From Bacteriovoracaceae bacterium (GTDB lineage: Bacteria; Bdellovibrionota; Bacteriovoracia; Bacteriovoracales; Bacteriovoracaceae): 62,969 bases of DNA. Under the pieces are notes generated by a model. The model did no database searches. It was not told where the DNA came from and saw only the letters and a program-made list of their open reading frames with translations. The stretch covers positions 1 through 62,969 of the forward strand of contig CANHIY010000002.1 of the NCBI GenBank assembly GCA_947461175.1. The letters run 5' to 3'. Both the position numbers and the translations under genes were made by a program. Positions 50,333-59,788 of the stretch are shown here, one piece after another. Every line of letters begins with the position of its first letter. The first letter of the stretch is position 1.

Positions 50333-51013
50333 TTACTCGTCCTTTACGACTATTTTTCTTGTGGATAACAGGTCGGTAAGTTTAAAAGATTTCTCCTCTA
50401 TGTCTTTTACGATCTTTTCACCTTTATTTACAAGATAGGTATGAAACACCATGAGAGTAATTGCAGATATTAGGCCCAGTGCTGTAGTGTTCATCGCTAC
50501 AGCTATACCTTCAGCTAAAAGTTTTCCTTTCTCACCGGGGTCTGCATTAGCAACAGCAGCAAATGATTGGATTAAACCTTGAATTGTTCCAAGAAGCCCT
50601 AAAAGTGTTGATAGATTGGAGGCAAGGGATAAATACGATAATTTATCTTCTACCTTGGGAGAGACCTCCATAATAGATCCGATAAGTGCATCCTCAATCT
50701 GGTCTTTGGTTTGATTTGCCCTTTTAAGACCATTTTTAAGAACAAAGGCAAGAAGCGATTTTGAATCCGAACAAAGCTGAATCGCCTTTTGAACTTCATT
50801 CGAAATAACAAGTTTTTTTATGGCTTCTAGTAAGCTTGTACCATTAATTGAGAAACGTTGATAACTCACGAACCTTTCAAGAGTGATGCCTAGTCCTAAA
50901 CACCAAACACCAAGAATAATCCACATAAAGATGCCGCCTTCATTCATAAAGACTGCAATGCTTTGTATTGTTTGGGGTGCATTTTTCATCAAGACTTCAG
51001 GATTCATATCCAT
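50333..51013 (-). CDS. MotA/TolQ/ExbB family proton channel protein (AglR-like)
   Basis: 'LSTLLGLLGTIQGLIQSFAAVANADPGEKGKLLAEGIAVAMNTTALGLISAI'. Confidence 0.92.
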   Translation of the reverse strand: MDMNPEVLMKNAPQTIQSIAVFMNEGGIFMWIILGVWCLGLGITLERFVSYQRFSINGTSLLEAIKKLVISNEVQKAIQLCSDSKSLLAFVLKNGLKRANQTKDQIEDALIGSIMEVSPKVEDKLSYLSLASNLSTLLGLLGTIQGLIQSFAAVANADPGEKGKLLAEGIAVAMNTTALGLISAITLMVFHTYLVNKGEKIVKDIEEKSFKLTDLLSTRKIVVKDE

Positions 51014-51030
51014 TTCTCCCTTAAATCATT

Positions 51031-51324
51031 TTATTTTAATCCCAGTATTTCAATATCAGTAAATTCATTTAGGTTGTCGCGCTCGTAAAGTTTCTCTTTG
51101 ATTGTTTTTCGCTCTGATTCTTTTATCATTAAGTCATCAGGGTTCACGTATTCTCCATCAATACTTATATTCCCAAGATCTATTTTTTCGTATTTCTTAA
51201 ATTCTACTTTTTCGATTGTTTTTCCTTCCTTTTTCTTCAAGGACTCATTCTCTTGGGCGTTCAAAAGTGTTCTATTGCTAACTACCAAAAAGACTAATAG
51301 CATAAGGAGTTTTTTAGACTTCAT
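51031..51324 (-). CDS. Small secreted protein in gliding cluster
   Basis: Signal peptide 'MKSKKLLMLLVFLVVSNRTLLNAQ' from internal ATG; overlaps the upstream gene by 11 bp. Confidence 0.6.
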   Translation of the reverse strand: MKSKKLLMLLVFLVVSNRTLLNAQENESLKKKEGKTIEKVEFKKYEKIDLGNISIDGEYVNPDDLMIKESERKTIKEKLYERDNLNEFTDIEILGLK

Positions 51325-52708
51325 TTTTTTTATCCTTTTCGCAATTCGATTTAATGGAAAAGGAGTAGTCACCTATTTCATCTGCCCAGAATTCTCCGTC
51401 AAATTTCCAAAAGTGCTCATTTTCTTTCACGTCAATTTCTATGTTTTCGTTTTGAATTTTTAAATCACTTTGATTGTTCCTTCCAATTATTGATTCTTTT
51501 TTCCTTTCCAGTGTTCTTATTTTTAATTCTAGAATACTGTTTTCAAATTTATTTACTTGTTCTTGATAAAGACTGATCTGCTTTTTAGTCATATCGAAAA
51601 GTAATCCAAGATTTTGTTCCTTATGATTTTTAAGAAGAGTTAAGAGGGTGTCTCTTTTTTTAGTTTTCTTTAGTTTTTTTATGATTGCATACTCATCATT
51701 TATTTTTTTGAGTTGATTTAGGGCGAATTGAAATTTTGGATTATTGTTTATGCTCTTGAGGAAAGATTGGGTGAAATTGTTCCCATCAATTTTTTCTGTT
51801 GGTTTATTTTGAAAAATCATTTTCAACATTTTTTCACGATCTAGTTTTTCAAGGTTTTTCAATTGTTCAAGATTTTTATTGAATTTGTTAATTGATTTTT
51901 CCGATAGATCAGAGACTTCGTTCCAGAGACATAATCGGTAGTTCGAAAGAATCGTTAAGTATTCAGCTTCGGGGTAGAACCTGTCTTTTAAAAGGGGCGA
52001 TTTAAAGGTTGCGAGAAGGCCGAGAGTTCGATTATATTTTTTTTGAAAGTAATAGATCCATGATTTCTCCAATAATGTGTTTATAAATGTTACGGACCTC
52101 TTATCAATGACTGAAAAAAATTTGAGTGATTTTTCCATTTGAGCTTCGTTAAAGGCTTTTCTTCCAATGATCATCGTGCAGTTATTCAAAATACTATCAT
52201 AGTACTTTAAGGTGTTTAGATCATGTTTGTACCTCTTCTTCTGAATCAAGCTACTTAGTATACATTCTTTTATGGATCCTTTTAATTTCTCATCTTGATT
52301 TTCTTTATTATAAATTTGAGAAATAATGAGTCTTGATTCTGGATAGTAGGAGCTTTTTTTGCTTACCTTTAAAAGATGATACAAAGCCTTTTTATTTTCT
52401 TTTTGAAGATATTCTTTTTTTCCAAGGAGATAGCTTAGTGCTTCGTTTTCAACTTTTTGGAAGTTGTACTCCTTCTCAAAAGAAATTACTTCAATGTTTA
52501 TATTTTCGAGAACCTGGTTCAACATTTTTGAGTAAAGATCTTTTTTCTTTATTTTTTTTTCAGCCTCTTCTTTCATTAAGACGTAAGTTGTGTTCCACAT
52601 ACCTTTTTGATAAAAATTTTCATATGAAGTTGAACCACCAAATGCGAGGATTCCTTGCCCGAAGACACTCATTGAAATTGCTAGGTAGAATAATTTCAAA
52701 GTTTTCAA
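51314..52708 (-). CDS. Secreted helical/TPR-like protein (gliding cluster, GltC-like)
   Basis: Signal peptide; helical repeats 'ALSYLLGKKEYLQKENKKALYHLLKVSKKSSYYPESRLIISQIY'. Confidence 0.65.
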   Translation of the reverse strand: MKTLKLFYLAISMSVFGQGILAFGGSTSYENFYQKGMWNTTYVLMKEEAEKKIKKKDLYSKMLNQVLENINIEVISFEKEYNFQKVENEALSYLLGKKEYLQKENKKALYHLLKVSKKSSYYPESRLIISQIYNKENQDEKLKGSIKECILSSLIQKKRYKHDLNTLKYYDSILNNCTMIIGRKAFNEAQMEKSLKFFSVIDKRSVTFINTLLEKSWIYYFQKKYNRTLGLLATFKSPLLKDRFYPEAEYLTILSNYRLCLWNEVSDLSEKSINKFNKNLEQLKNLEKLDREKMLKMIFQNKPTEKIDGNNFTQSFLKSINNNPKFQFALNQLKKINDEYAIIKKLKKTKKRDTLLTLLKNHKEQNLGLLFDMTKKQISLYQEQVNKFENSILELKIRTLERKKESIIGRNNQSDLKIQNENIEIDVKENEHFWKFDGEFWADEIGDYSFSIKSNCEKDKKNEV

Positions 52709-52725
52709 CTCTTTACCTTTATATC

Positions 52726-53433
52726 CTAAAAAGAAAATCCAGTATAAATAACAAAATCATTGTTTATTTTTATTTCTTCTTTGTTTACTAGCCTAGGCGC
52801 TTCAGAATTGTAGTACAGACTTTGTAAGTATGTACCGATGTTCCAGATTTCGCTTACGTAGATTTTTAATTCTAGTTTGCTTACTCCACCGATTTGATTT
52901 TCAGGTTCTTTTTCAGCATTTGGATTTGCATTACTTACACCTAGGTTCGCCCTGCTTTTTAGACTACTTATTCCGGCACCTAAGATAAAATCAAAATAGA
53001 TAATTTGGTTAAAAGTATTAATCTTTCCATAGAATGGAGCCCATTTAAGTATTGCAGATGCGCTTGAAATTAATTCTCTAACAAAGGGCTCAGTTTCGTT
53101 TATTTCTCTTATGTTTTTATAGTCCGAATTGTTTTTATTCAAATAATGTAAATAGGAGATTTCACCGGCCCACTCCTCACTAAAGAAATAACTCATGCTT
53201 ATTGCACCACCATTCACATTTTGAAAATTAGAACTCATTCCCTTTAAATAACCAAGCTCCGTATAAACTTGACCTTTTTTTTTAAATTGTTTGTTTTGTA
53301 GAACGTAAACAGATTTATCTTTATCTAGCCATAGGAAGTCGTACAAAGAATCTTCGCTTCCGAAAATAAACGAACTCCATCCAGTTAAAATAATTGTCAC
53401 TAATACAGCACTAATTATTTTTTTGAGCTTCAT
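52726..53433 (-). CDS. Outer-membrane beta-barrel protein (Myxococcales-type OMP, gliding cluster)
   Basis: Signal peptide; 'VYVLQNKQFKKKGQVYTELGYLKGMSSNFQNVNGGAISMSYFFSEEWAGEISYLHYL'; terminal Phe. Confidence 0.7.
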   Translation of the reverse strand: MKLKKIISAVLVTIILTGWSSFIFGSEDSLYDFLWLDKDKSVYVLQNKQFKKKGQVYTELGYLKGMSSNFQNVNGGAISMSYFFSEEWAGEISYLHYLNKNNSDYKNIREINETEPFVRELISSASAILKWAPFYGKINTFNQIIYFDFILGAGISSLKSRANLGVSNANPNAEKEPENQIGGVSKLELKIYVSEIWNIGTYLQSLYYNSEAPRLVNKEEIKINNDFVIYTGFSF

Positions 53434-53463
53434 TTCTTGCCCTTCAATCCCTCGTGGATTTAT

Positions 53464-54195
53464 TTATCTATATTGGCGTTTTAGTTTTTTTATTTTTTTT
53501 AATAGCCTTATCTTTTGAATAAAACTAATATTCGAAAATTTTAATCCCAAAGCTAGCCCATCCTCCAGCTCTTCACTCCTGGAGATTTCTGTCCCTAGTT
53601 TAAATTCATCGTGGTCCAGATGAAACACTAGTTTATTCACGTTTCTATTTTCGATGGTGGGTACTAGTTTTTGTTGAAATATTACATAGGCACCTGATAA
53701 AGAAATATTCTTCATCTTACCTTCTATGAATTTATCACCAATTAAGATATTTGCATCGATGTCAGTATAATATCTTTTTTCTGTTTCCCACCACCTAAGT
53801 CTTGGATTAAAAAAAAGGATCTTCAGATATGGAAACTGTGTCATAGTAATAATTGCTATTGAAATAAGAACAACTACATAATTATAAAGAAAGGGATTTT
53901 TTGAGTAATATGGCCAGTCCATTTCTTGAAAGGTCATCAACCGGTAAATAATATAGAAGAGGGTGAGATTAAAAAGATAGTAAGTCCATCTATTAATCTT
54001 CAAAATGATGATTCCAGCTAAAGGAAACATCAACCAAAAGTCAAAGACATCTACGAGCCCTGATCGGGAACCAATATTATAAAGAATTGTTTCCCAACTA
54101 AAGCCGGTATTAATTTTAAATGCGAGAAGCTTAAAGAAAGGCTCTGCAATAAACAATACTGGTATAACTTTGTATAGTATAGGTTTTGATTTCAC
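53464..54195 (-). CDS. Membrane protein with C-terminal PilZ domain
   Basis: Several N-terminal TM segments; 'EKRYYTDIDANILIGDKFIEGKMKNISLSGAYVIFQQ' with NxSxSG motif. Confidence 0.75.
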   Translation of the reverse strand: MKSKPILYKVIPVLFIAEPFFKLLAFKINTGFSWETILYNIGSRSGLVDVFDFWLMFPLAGIIILKINRWTYYLFNLTLFYIIYRLMTFQEMDWPYYSKNPFLYNYVVVLISIAIITMTQFPYLKILFFNPRLRWWETEKRYYTDIDANILIGDKFIEGKMKNISLSGAYVIFQQKLVPTIENRNVNKLVFHLDHDEFKLGTEISRSEELEDGLALGLKFSNISFIQKIRLLKKIKKLKRQYR

Positions 54196-54279
54196 TTTTT
54201 ATCCCTTATTTTACTTATTCTAAGTTATTTCTTTCTCCAATCTACTTTTTTTAAAATGACCTTTTTCTACCTACCTAGT

Positions 54280-54306
54280 TTATCGGCCTGTATAGGCTGA
54301 TTTTTT
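54280..54306 (-). promoter_or_regulatory. Candidate sigma28 (FliA)-type promoter for the gliding cluster
   Basis: Minus strand GCCGATAA (54287->54280), A-rich -35 region (AAAA) 15 nt upstream; about 85 nt before the PilZ start. Confidence 0.4.
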
Positions 54307-54307
54307 T
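54283..54307 (+). terminator. Intrinsic terminator-like hairpin in a divergent intergenic region
   Basis: TCGGCCT-GTAT-AGGCTGA followed by TTTTTTT on the + strand. Confidence 0.5.
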
Positions 54308-54375
54308 AGTCGGAGACCTATGTTAGTTCTAAAAATTCTGAGACTTTCTTCCGATATATTCATAAGGGAGATTTG

Positions 54376-56307
54376 ATGCCTAAAAACTATCTTTTTCATT
54401 TTTTTAAATTTGTTTTCACATTATCTTTTTTTAGCTTAGGTGGATGCCTTACTTCAGATATTGCTTCCCAACAAAGAGAGAATCAATTCCAAGATGTAGA
54501 ATGCGCTTTTGGTACCAACTGTTCAGTGGGTGATAATAATACAACCTTTGGGACTGGCACCACTCCGCCACCAATTGTAGAAATTCGTCATCTTATTGAA
54601 CCAAACCTCTCCACGGACACGACTTACAGCACAGGTATAGGAAAGGCATCAGTGGGGGGCAGTTACGTCAGAAAACTCACCCTTCCTAAAAATTTTGCCG
54701 GAAGACTTTATCTTGCAGGTATAAATGTGGGAACACTCTCTTCCATCCATGTGAAGGTTCGATTTAATTTTGGTCTCAACCGTGAACCGATCACTATTCC
54801 CGCTGTTGTATCTAAGGCTCCGGGAATAACTCCACAGACCGATATTAGTGTTCTCGTCATGGACCTTCGCTCGGAGCCCTTCAGGGATGTACGTCTTCCT
54901 TATGACCTCTTCGATTATAACGAATATGACTCAAGTACTGATCCAACGGAAGATAATAGGAATACCAATCTTTACTGTCGTGGTCTAAAAGTAGAAGATG
55001 ATCCCACTTTTAACGGAGTCGGTGCCTGTGATTCTGACACTGAAGAGTGTCTTTATGCCTACGCAAAGATAGTGGATCAAGGACTTATTAAGGAGTCCGG
55101 AGGTATAAAGGTACCTTTAACACCATCCTATCCTCAAATAAAGAGTACTGGCGGGAGTGGTTATTATAAGGATTCTATGGCCTATAAAATCCTTAAGCCT
55201 CTTCCAGACACCAAGCCTGTTAATAGTATTAAGTTTAGTGAAAATGGGACAGATTCAACTTCAATAACATTTACGAATCCGGGGACAATTTGGAATCCTG
55301 TCACGATTTTGGAATCTTTATATTATTATAGAGGTCCTTATAGGCTCACAAATCGATCAAATTGGGAATTTAAGTTACCCTTCCACTATATACATGGAAA
55401 AAACCGCGTTTTTAAGGATAATGATTTTATCTCCTACCCGAATTATCTGTCAGATCCACTCATTGGTGATAGTACACTTAAAGAGCAAGACAGAATTTAT
55501 TTCAAATCCTACTTATTTCCCCTAGCAACAAAACTTAATCTTCCTGCCAATAAATCTTACCTTCCACGAGATGAGACCACTGAAAAAATCCTTTCTGTGG
55601 CTGGTAAGACCGAACTTATGGATGGAGCGAATGCAAGAGCACAGAGTAGAAATCATGACCAAGAACATGTAGGGTCTTGTAACGTAACAGCCACGATTGA
55701 AATTATTGCAAAAGACAAGAATGATATAAATTATGTGATAGCCTCCTCAAAAGATGTAAAGCTACAACTTGTTCGTCCTACTCAGTACAGTACAGATCTT
55801 GGGAATGAAGTTTTATTTTCAAATTATAAATCCTGCACTTCTGCTGCAGGTTGCAGCAGTAATGAATGTTGTTTGAATAACCGTTGCTGGGATCAAACTC
55901 TTGTTTCAAACTGCATGGAAAATAGAAACGAAGAGGGGAATAGGGAGATCGGGGACCAATGCACTTCAGATTTAGAATGCTCAACCCTTTGTTGTAATCC
56001 CACCTCAGCGCAATGTGCTCCCCACAATACTTCAGTGATACCGGCCCTTTTATGTTCAAAACCTGTTGGAGATTATTGTATCGCAAAAGAATGGTGTCAG
56101 AAGAGTACTGTGGTTAAGTGCTATGTGATTAAGACAGGAATTGATAATTTAGGAAACATAACTTGTCGTCAACAGTGCTACAATGTTGAAGAGTTTGGAG
56201 ATTGTAAAAATGGAATTTGTCTACCACCAGTTCAAGCACCTATTCCAAGTTTTGATCCCACACTACCCAATGCTTGCGCCAAAGCTGTGCCTGCCCCTAA
56301 CTTTTAG
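54376..56307 (+). CDS. Large lipoprotein with C-terminal Cys-rich repeats
   Basis: Lipobox 'LGGC'; 'CTSAAGCSSNECCLNNRCW' and 'CTSDLECSTLCCNPTSAQC' repeats. Confidence 0.7.
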   Translation: MPKNYLFHFFKFVFTLSFFSLGGCLTSDIASQQRENQFQDVECAFGTNCSVGDNNTTFGTGTTPPPIVEIRHLIEPNLSTDTTYSTGIGKASVGGSYVRKLTLPKNFAGRLYLAGINVGTLSSIHVKVRFNFGLNREPITIPAVVSKAPGITPQTDISVLVMDLRSEPFRDVRLPYDLFDYNEYDSSTDPTEDNRNTNLYCRGLKVEDDPTFNGVGACDSDTEECLYAYAKIVDQGLIKESGGIKVPLTPSYPQIKSTGGSGYYKDSMAYKILKPLPDTKPVNSIKFSENGTDSTSITFTNPGTIWNPVTILESLYYYRGPYRLTNRSNWEFKLPFHYIHGKNRVFKDNDFISYPNYLSDPLIGDSTLKEQDRIYFKSYLFPLATKLNLPANKSYLPRDETTEKILSVAGKTELMDGANARAQSRNHDQEHVGSCNVTATIEIIAKDKNDINYVIASSKDVKLQLVRPTQYSTDLGNEVLFSNYKSCTSAAGCSSNECCLNNRCWDQTLVSNCMENRNEEGNREIGDQCTSDLECSTLCCNPTSAQCAPHNTSVIPALLCSKPVGDYCIAKEWCQKSTVVKCYVIKTGIDNLGNITCRQQCYNVEEFGDCKNGICLPPVQAPIPSFDPTLPNACAKAVPAPNF

Positions 56308-56360
56308 CCATTGATCCCCTTTGTTCTTCAAGGCATAATAATAGAGTTAAGGAGCTTATT

Positions 56361-56801
56361 ATGTCTTTACCTGCACTTGAGGATTGTATCCTTGATCACA
56401 TAGCCATTGCTGTCAAAAGTATCACGCAATCAAAAAAAGTATATGAAGATCTTGGATTGGTTTTTAGTTCAAATATTGAAGAGGTTAAAGAGCAGAAAGT
56501 ACTGACTGCTTTTGCCAGTGTTGACAAAAATGCTCACATTGAACTTTTAGAACCCACTTCTGAAGAAAGTACGATATTTAAGTTCATTGAAACAAGAGGA
56601 GAGGGGATTCACCACCTCTGTTTTAAAGTTTCTGATCTAGAGACTAAGACCCTGGAGCTTATTGGAAAGGGATATAAATTTATTTACTCAGCTCCTAGGA
56701 TCGGGGCCGGTGGGTGTCTTGTTAATTTTATGCATCCTAAGTCAACGGGAGGGGTTCTGATAGAGTTATCCCAACCGCCTCAATATGAAAGGTCTATATG
56801 A
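56361..56801 (+). CDS. mce: Methylmalonyl-CoA epimerase / glyoxalase family
   Basis: 'LDHIAIAVKSITQSKKVYEDLGLVF', 'HIELLEPTSEES', 'GIHHLCFKVSD'. Confidence 0.88.
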   Translation: MSLPALEDCILDHIAIAVKSITQSKKVYEDLGLVFSSNIEEVKEQKVLTAFASVDKNAHIELLEPTSEESTIFKFIETRGEGIHHLCFKVSDLETKTLELIGKGYKFIYSAPRIGAGGCLVNFMHPKSTGGVLIELSQPPQYERSI

Positions 56802-57517
56802 GCTATTCACAGTTTTATGCTCCACCTTTAACGAAAATTAATAAATTTATACTCATTTGCACTGGAGCCTGTTTTTTACTTGCTTCAATCCTTAAAGCTG
56901 TAGGGGCTTTTTCTCTTACGGAGGTACTTGGTTTATCTGCAAATGGTCTTTTTCATGGTTTAATTTATCAACTTTTGACTTATCCATTCGTTGAATTACA
57001 TTTGATGAATTTTATTTTCAATGGACTTGTGATTTGGTTCATTGGATCTGAGCTTGAGAATCAGTGGGGTCAGAAAGTTTATCTGCGTTTTTTAATTTTT
57101 ACAGTCATTTTTGTGGGTTTGATTTATTCCTTGGCCCACCTGATTTTTTTCTTTGGAACTCCTACTTACTTTTCCTCCCTTCATGGCTTGTCTGGAATAA
57201 ATTTTGCTCTTTTAATCGCCTATTCACTTCTTTACCCTGATCGGCAAATGGTCTTTATGATGATTTTTCCGATGAAGGCCAAAGTTTTCTGTTGGATTCT
57301 TGCAGGTATCGAGGCCTATCTTGCTGTCTTTGGTTCTCTCTCTACCTCCTGGGCTCATTTATTGGCCATGGTGATTGCCTTCTTGATGATCCGTTATCAG
57401 GGTAATCCTCTCCTCCGCAAGGTCTTAAATTCCTCCTGGAAAGTTTCTTCCCCAAGAAAAAAACACCTTCACATCGTTAAAGATGATCCTAAAAATCCAC
57501 CCAAGTATTGGCAGTAA
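56798..57517 (+). CDS. Rhomboid-family intramembrane protein
   Basis: 'LLTYPFVELHLMNFIFNGLVIWFIGSELENQWG', 'LHGLSGINFALLIAY', 'SWAHLLAM'. Confidence 0.85.
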   Translation: MSYSQFYAPPLTKINKFILICTGACFLLASILKAVGAFSLTEVLGLSANGLFHGLIYQLLTYPFVELHLMNFIFNGLVIWFIGSELENQWGQKVYLRFLIFTVIFVGLIYSLAHLIFFFGTPTYFSSLHGLSGINFALLIAYSLLYPDRQMVFMMIFPMKAKVFCWILAGIEAYLAVFGSLSTSWAHLLAMVIAFLMIRYQGNPLLRKVLNSSWKVSSPRKKHLHIVKDDPKNPPKYWQ

Positions 57518-57591
57518 TAATGCGTCGCACTAGTGCTTGCCGATCTTTTTACTCAGTGGTAAAAACTCTCTCTGAATCAAAGTGAGGAATT

Positions 57592-57765
57592 ATGAAACTA
57601 AGACTGGCCCTAGAAGAAAAATTATTGGACGTAAGAGTGCGTGACCGTCTTCTTGCCGAAGGAAAGATCACTAAGGAAGAAGTAAAAAAATACCTTGATT
57701 CCCTTTCAGATGAGACAAAGAATGCTGTTCCTCTTGATCATGAGGAAGCAAAGAATCTCCAGTAA
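57592..57765 (+). CDS. Small protein, 57 aa (below the ORF track cut-off)
   Basis: MKLRLALEEKLLDVRVRDRLLAEGKITKEEVKKYLDSLSDETKNAVPLDHEEAKNLQ with AGTGAGGA RBS upstream. Confidence 0.7.
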   Translation: MKLRLALEEKLLDVRVRDRLLAEGKITKEEVKKYLDSLSDETKNAVPLDHEEAKNLQ

Positions 57766-57768
57766 CCG

Positions 57769-58227
57769 CTACTGCACGACAAAGACAGAAAAATAAATCT
57801 GCTTAACAGTGGGTAATTCGCCTAGTCTGGCGTTTACCCTCTTTTTTATCTTATTTTCAAACAAAATTTTTCCAGTGACAGAGATAAGATCATCCGGTTC
57901 AAGATGGGAAGCCACTTCTATGGCAACATCTTTGAAGATATGCTCGTTTGCTTTAATTATTGGCTTTTGTCCTTCTTCAAATGTGAGGATATTCATCTCT
58001 AAATCCAAATACCTGAGACGTGAACTAAGGGAATGTAGATTTACGGCGAATTTTTTTATCTGAACTGGTTGAAGTTGAGTGCCAGTAACGGCCTCAGTTT
58101 TAATGGCCGCGGCTTCTGCGACCTGATCGGTTGGGGGAGGTTTAATAATATTATGGGAATAAAACACAACTCCTGCTGCACCCAGAGCGACGATTAAATT
58201 GATTAATATGAAAATTTTTTCAACCAT
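57769..58227 (-). CDS. FliL-like flagellar basal body-associated protein
   Basis: 'MVEKIFILINLIVALGAAGVVFYSHNII', 'VNLHSLSSRLRYLDLEMNILTFEEGQKPIIKANEHIFKDVAIEVAS'. Confidence 0.75.
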   Translation of the reverse strand: MVEKIFILINLIVALGAAGVVFYSHNIIKPPPTDQVAEAAAIKTEAVTGTQLQPVQIKKFAVNLHSLSSRLRYLDLEMNILTFEEGQKPIIKANEHIFKDVAIEVASHLEPDDLISVTGKILFENKIKKRVNARLGELPTVKQIYFSVFVVQ

Positions 58228-58276
58228 GAACAAATCATAACATGGACTGATATTTTCACAAGACGGGCGAGTAAGA

Positions 58277-58300
58277 GGGCCAGGGATAAAACCCTGGCCC
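58277..58300. terminator. Terminator-like hairpin between ald and fliL-like gene
   Basis: GGGCCAGGG-ATAAAA-CCCTGGCCC perfect 9-bp stem. Confidence 0.55.
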
Positions 58301-58313
58301 AAACAAGTTTTTC

Positions 58314-59432
58314 TTAAAGATATTTATCTAGTTGAAGAGGCGTGAAGGGAAGTTCCAGGTCTCTGGCAACTTGTTCGTAGACAAGTTTTCCCTTGTAAAT
58401 ATTTACCCCAAGTCGCAATGCTTTATCTTTCATAATGGCACGGTCAACACCATCCCTGGCCAAAAGCCTGGCATACTTGAGTGTGACATTTGTAAGAGCA
58501 AAGGTGGAGGTCCTCGCTACGGCACCCGGCATGTTGGCCACACAGTAATGAACCACTCCATCTACAATAAATGTAGGATTCTCGTGGGTTGTGGGTTTAC
58601 AAGTTTCGATGCACCCACCTTGATCTACAGCGATGTCTACAACGACAGAACCCTTTTGCATCTTAGAGATCATTTCTCTCGTCACGAGCTTAGGGGCCTT
58701 TGCACCAGGTACCAATACTGCGCCAATGACCAGGTCGCTACTGATAACTGCTTCTTCTATGTTTTGAGAATTGGAGAAGATTGTGTGTACTTTGTTTTCA
58801 AACAACTGATCTAATTCAGCGAGGCGTTTTGTGGACAAATCTATAAGTGTAACATCGGCCCCCATTCCAACAGCCATTTGCGCAGCATTGGTTCCAGCTA
58901 TCCCGCACCCAATGATAGTAACTTTTGCTCTTCTTACTCCTGGAACACCTCCAAGGAGAACACCTTTTCCACCTTTATCGAGTTGAAGATAACTCGCTCC
59001 AACTTGCACAGACATCCGGCCAGCAACTTCGGACATCGGAACAAGCAGTGGCAGGGAGCCATCTTCTAGTTGGATTGTTTCATAGGCTATGCAAGTTGCA
59101 CCTGATTTCATCAGCCCTTCTGTCTGAGGCTTATCGGCCGCAAGATGAAGATAGGTATAAAGAATATGATGTGGTTTTAGGAGCGCAATTTCATTGGCTT
59201 GAGGCTCTTTAACTTTAATAATCATTTCACCTGTTGCATAAGCATCCTCTAAGGTTGAGACGATCTTTGCTCCAGCTTTCATGTACTCATCGTCAGAAAT
59301 TCCAATACCCATTCCTGCATTATGCTGGATAAAAACTTCGTGACCATCCTGAATTAATTGTCTGGCACCACTTGGAGTCAGACCAACTCTGTTTTCATTG
59401 TTTTTAATTTCCTTAGGAACTGCAATTTTCAT
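58314..59432 (-). CDS. ald: Alanine dehydrogenase
   Basis: 'MKIAVPKEIKNNENRVGLTPSGARQLI', 'VTIIGCGIAGTNAAQMAVGMGADVTLID', 'VDIAVDQGGCIETCKPTTHENPTF'. Confidence 0.97.
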   Translation of the reverse strand: MKIAVPKEIKNNENRVGLTPSGARQLIQDGHEVFIQHNAGMGIGISDDEYMKAGAKIVSTLEDAYATGEMIIKVKEPQANEIALLKPHHILYTYLHLAADKPQTEGLMKSGATCIAYETIQLEDGSLPLLVPMSEVAGRMSVQVGASYLQLDKGGKGVLLGGVPGVRRAKVTIIGCGIAGTNAAQMAVGMGADVTLIDLSTKRLAELDQLFENKVHTIFSNSQNIEEAVISSDLVIGAVLVPGAKAPKLVTREMISKMQKGSVVVDIAVDQGGCIETCKPTTHENPTFIVDGVVHYCVANMPGAVARTSTFALTNVTLKYARLLARDGVDRAIMKDKALRLGVNIYKGKLVYEQVARDLELPFTPLQLDKYL

Positions 59433-59788
59433 CGGGGACTCCCTTTATCGTATGCTTTAAATACTCATAAAATGTTTTACAATTCTACACGGTTTTTTAT
59501 TTCTAGAATAGAAAAACGACGTTCTTATGGAGCAAATCATAAAGTACTTTTTATGCACTATGCATTAGTTTTATTTATCTTGGTTTTTGTAAAATTGACT
59601 ATGGGGATGAATCTAAACCTGGAGTTTTAAGTATTATAAGTAGGTTCAGAAAAGGGGAAAAATAACTGATCAAAAGGATTTCATTTAATTTAATTTCTCC
59701 AGGCTTTGATTGGCAAAGGGATGATAGACAACTTAAAATATTCTTTTCTTGTGAATTGTGATCAGAAATTTTTCTTAAGGATTCATCA

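Noticed and set aside
58332-59212. Plus-strand ORFs opposite ald (58332..58814, 58878..59069, 58925..59212)
   Set aside because: Antisense shadows of alanine dehydrogenase
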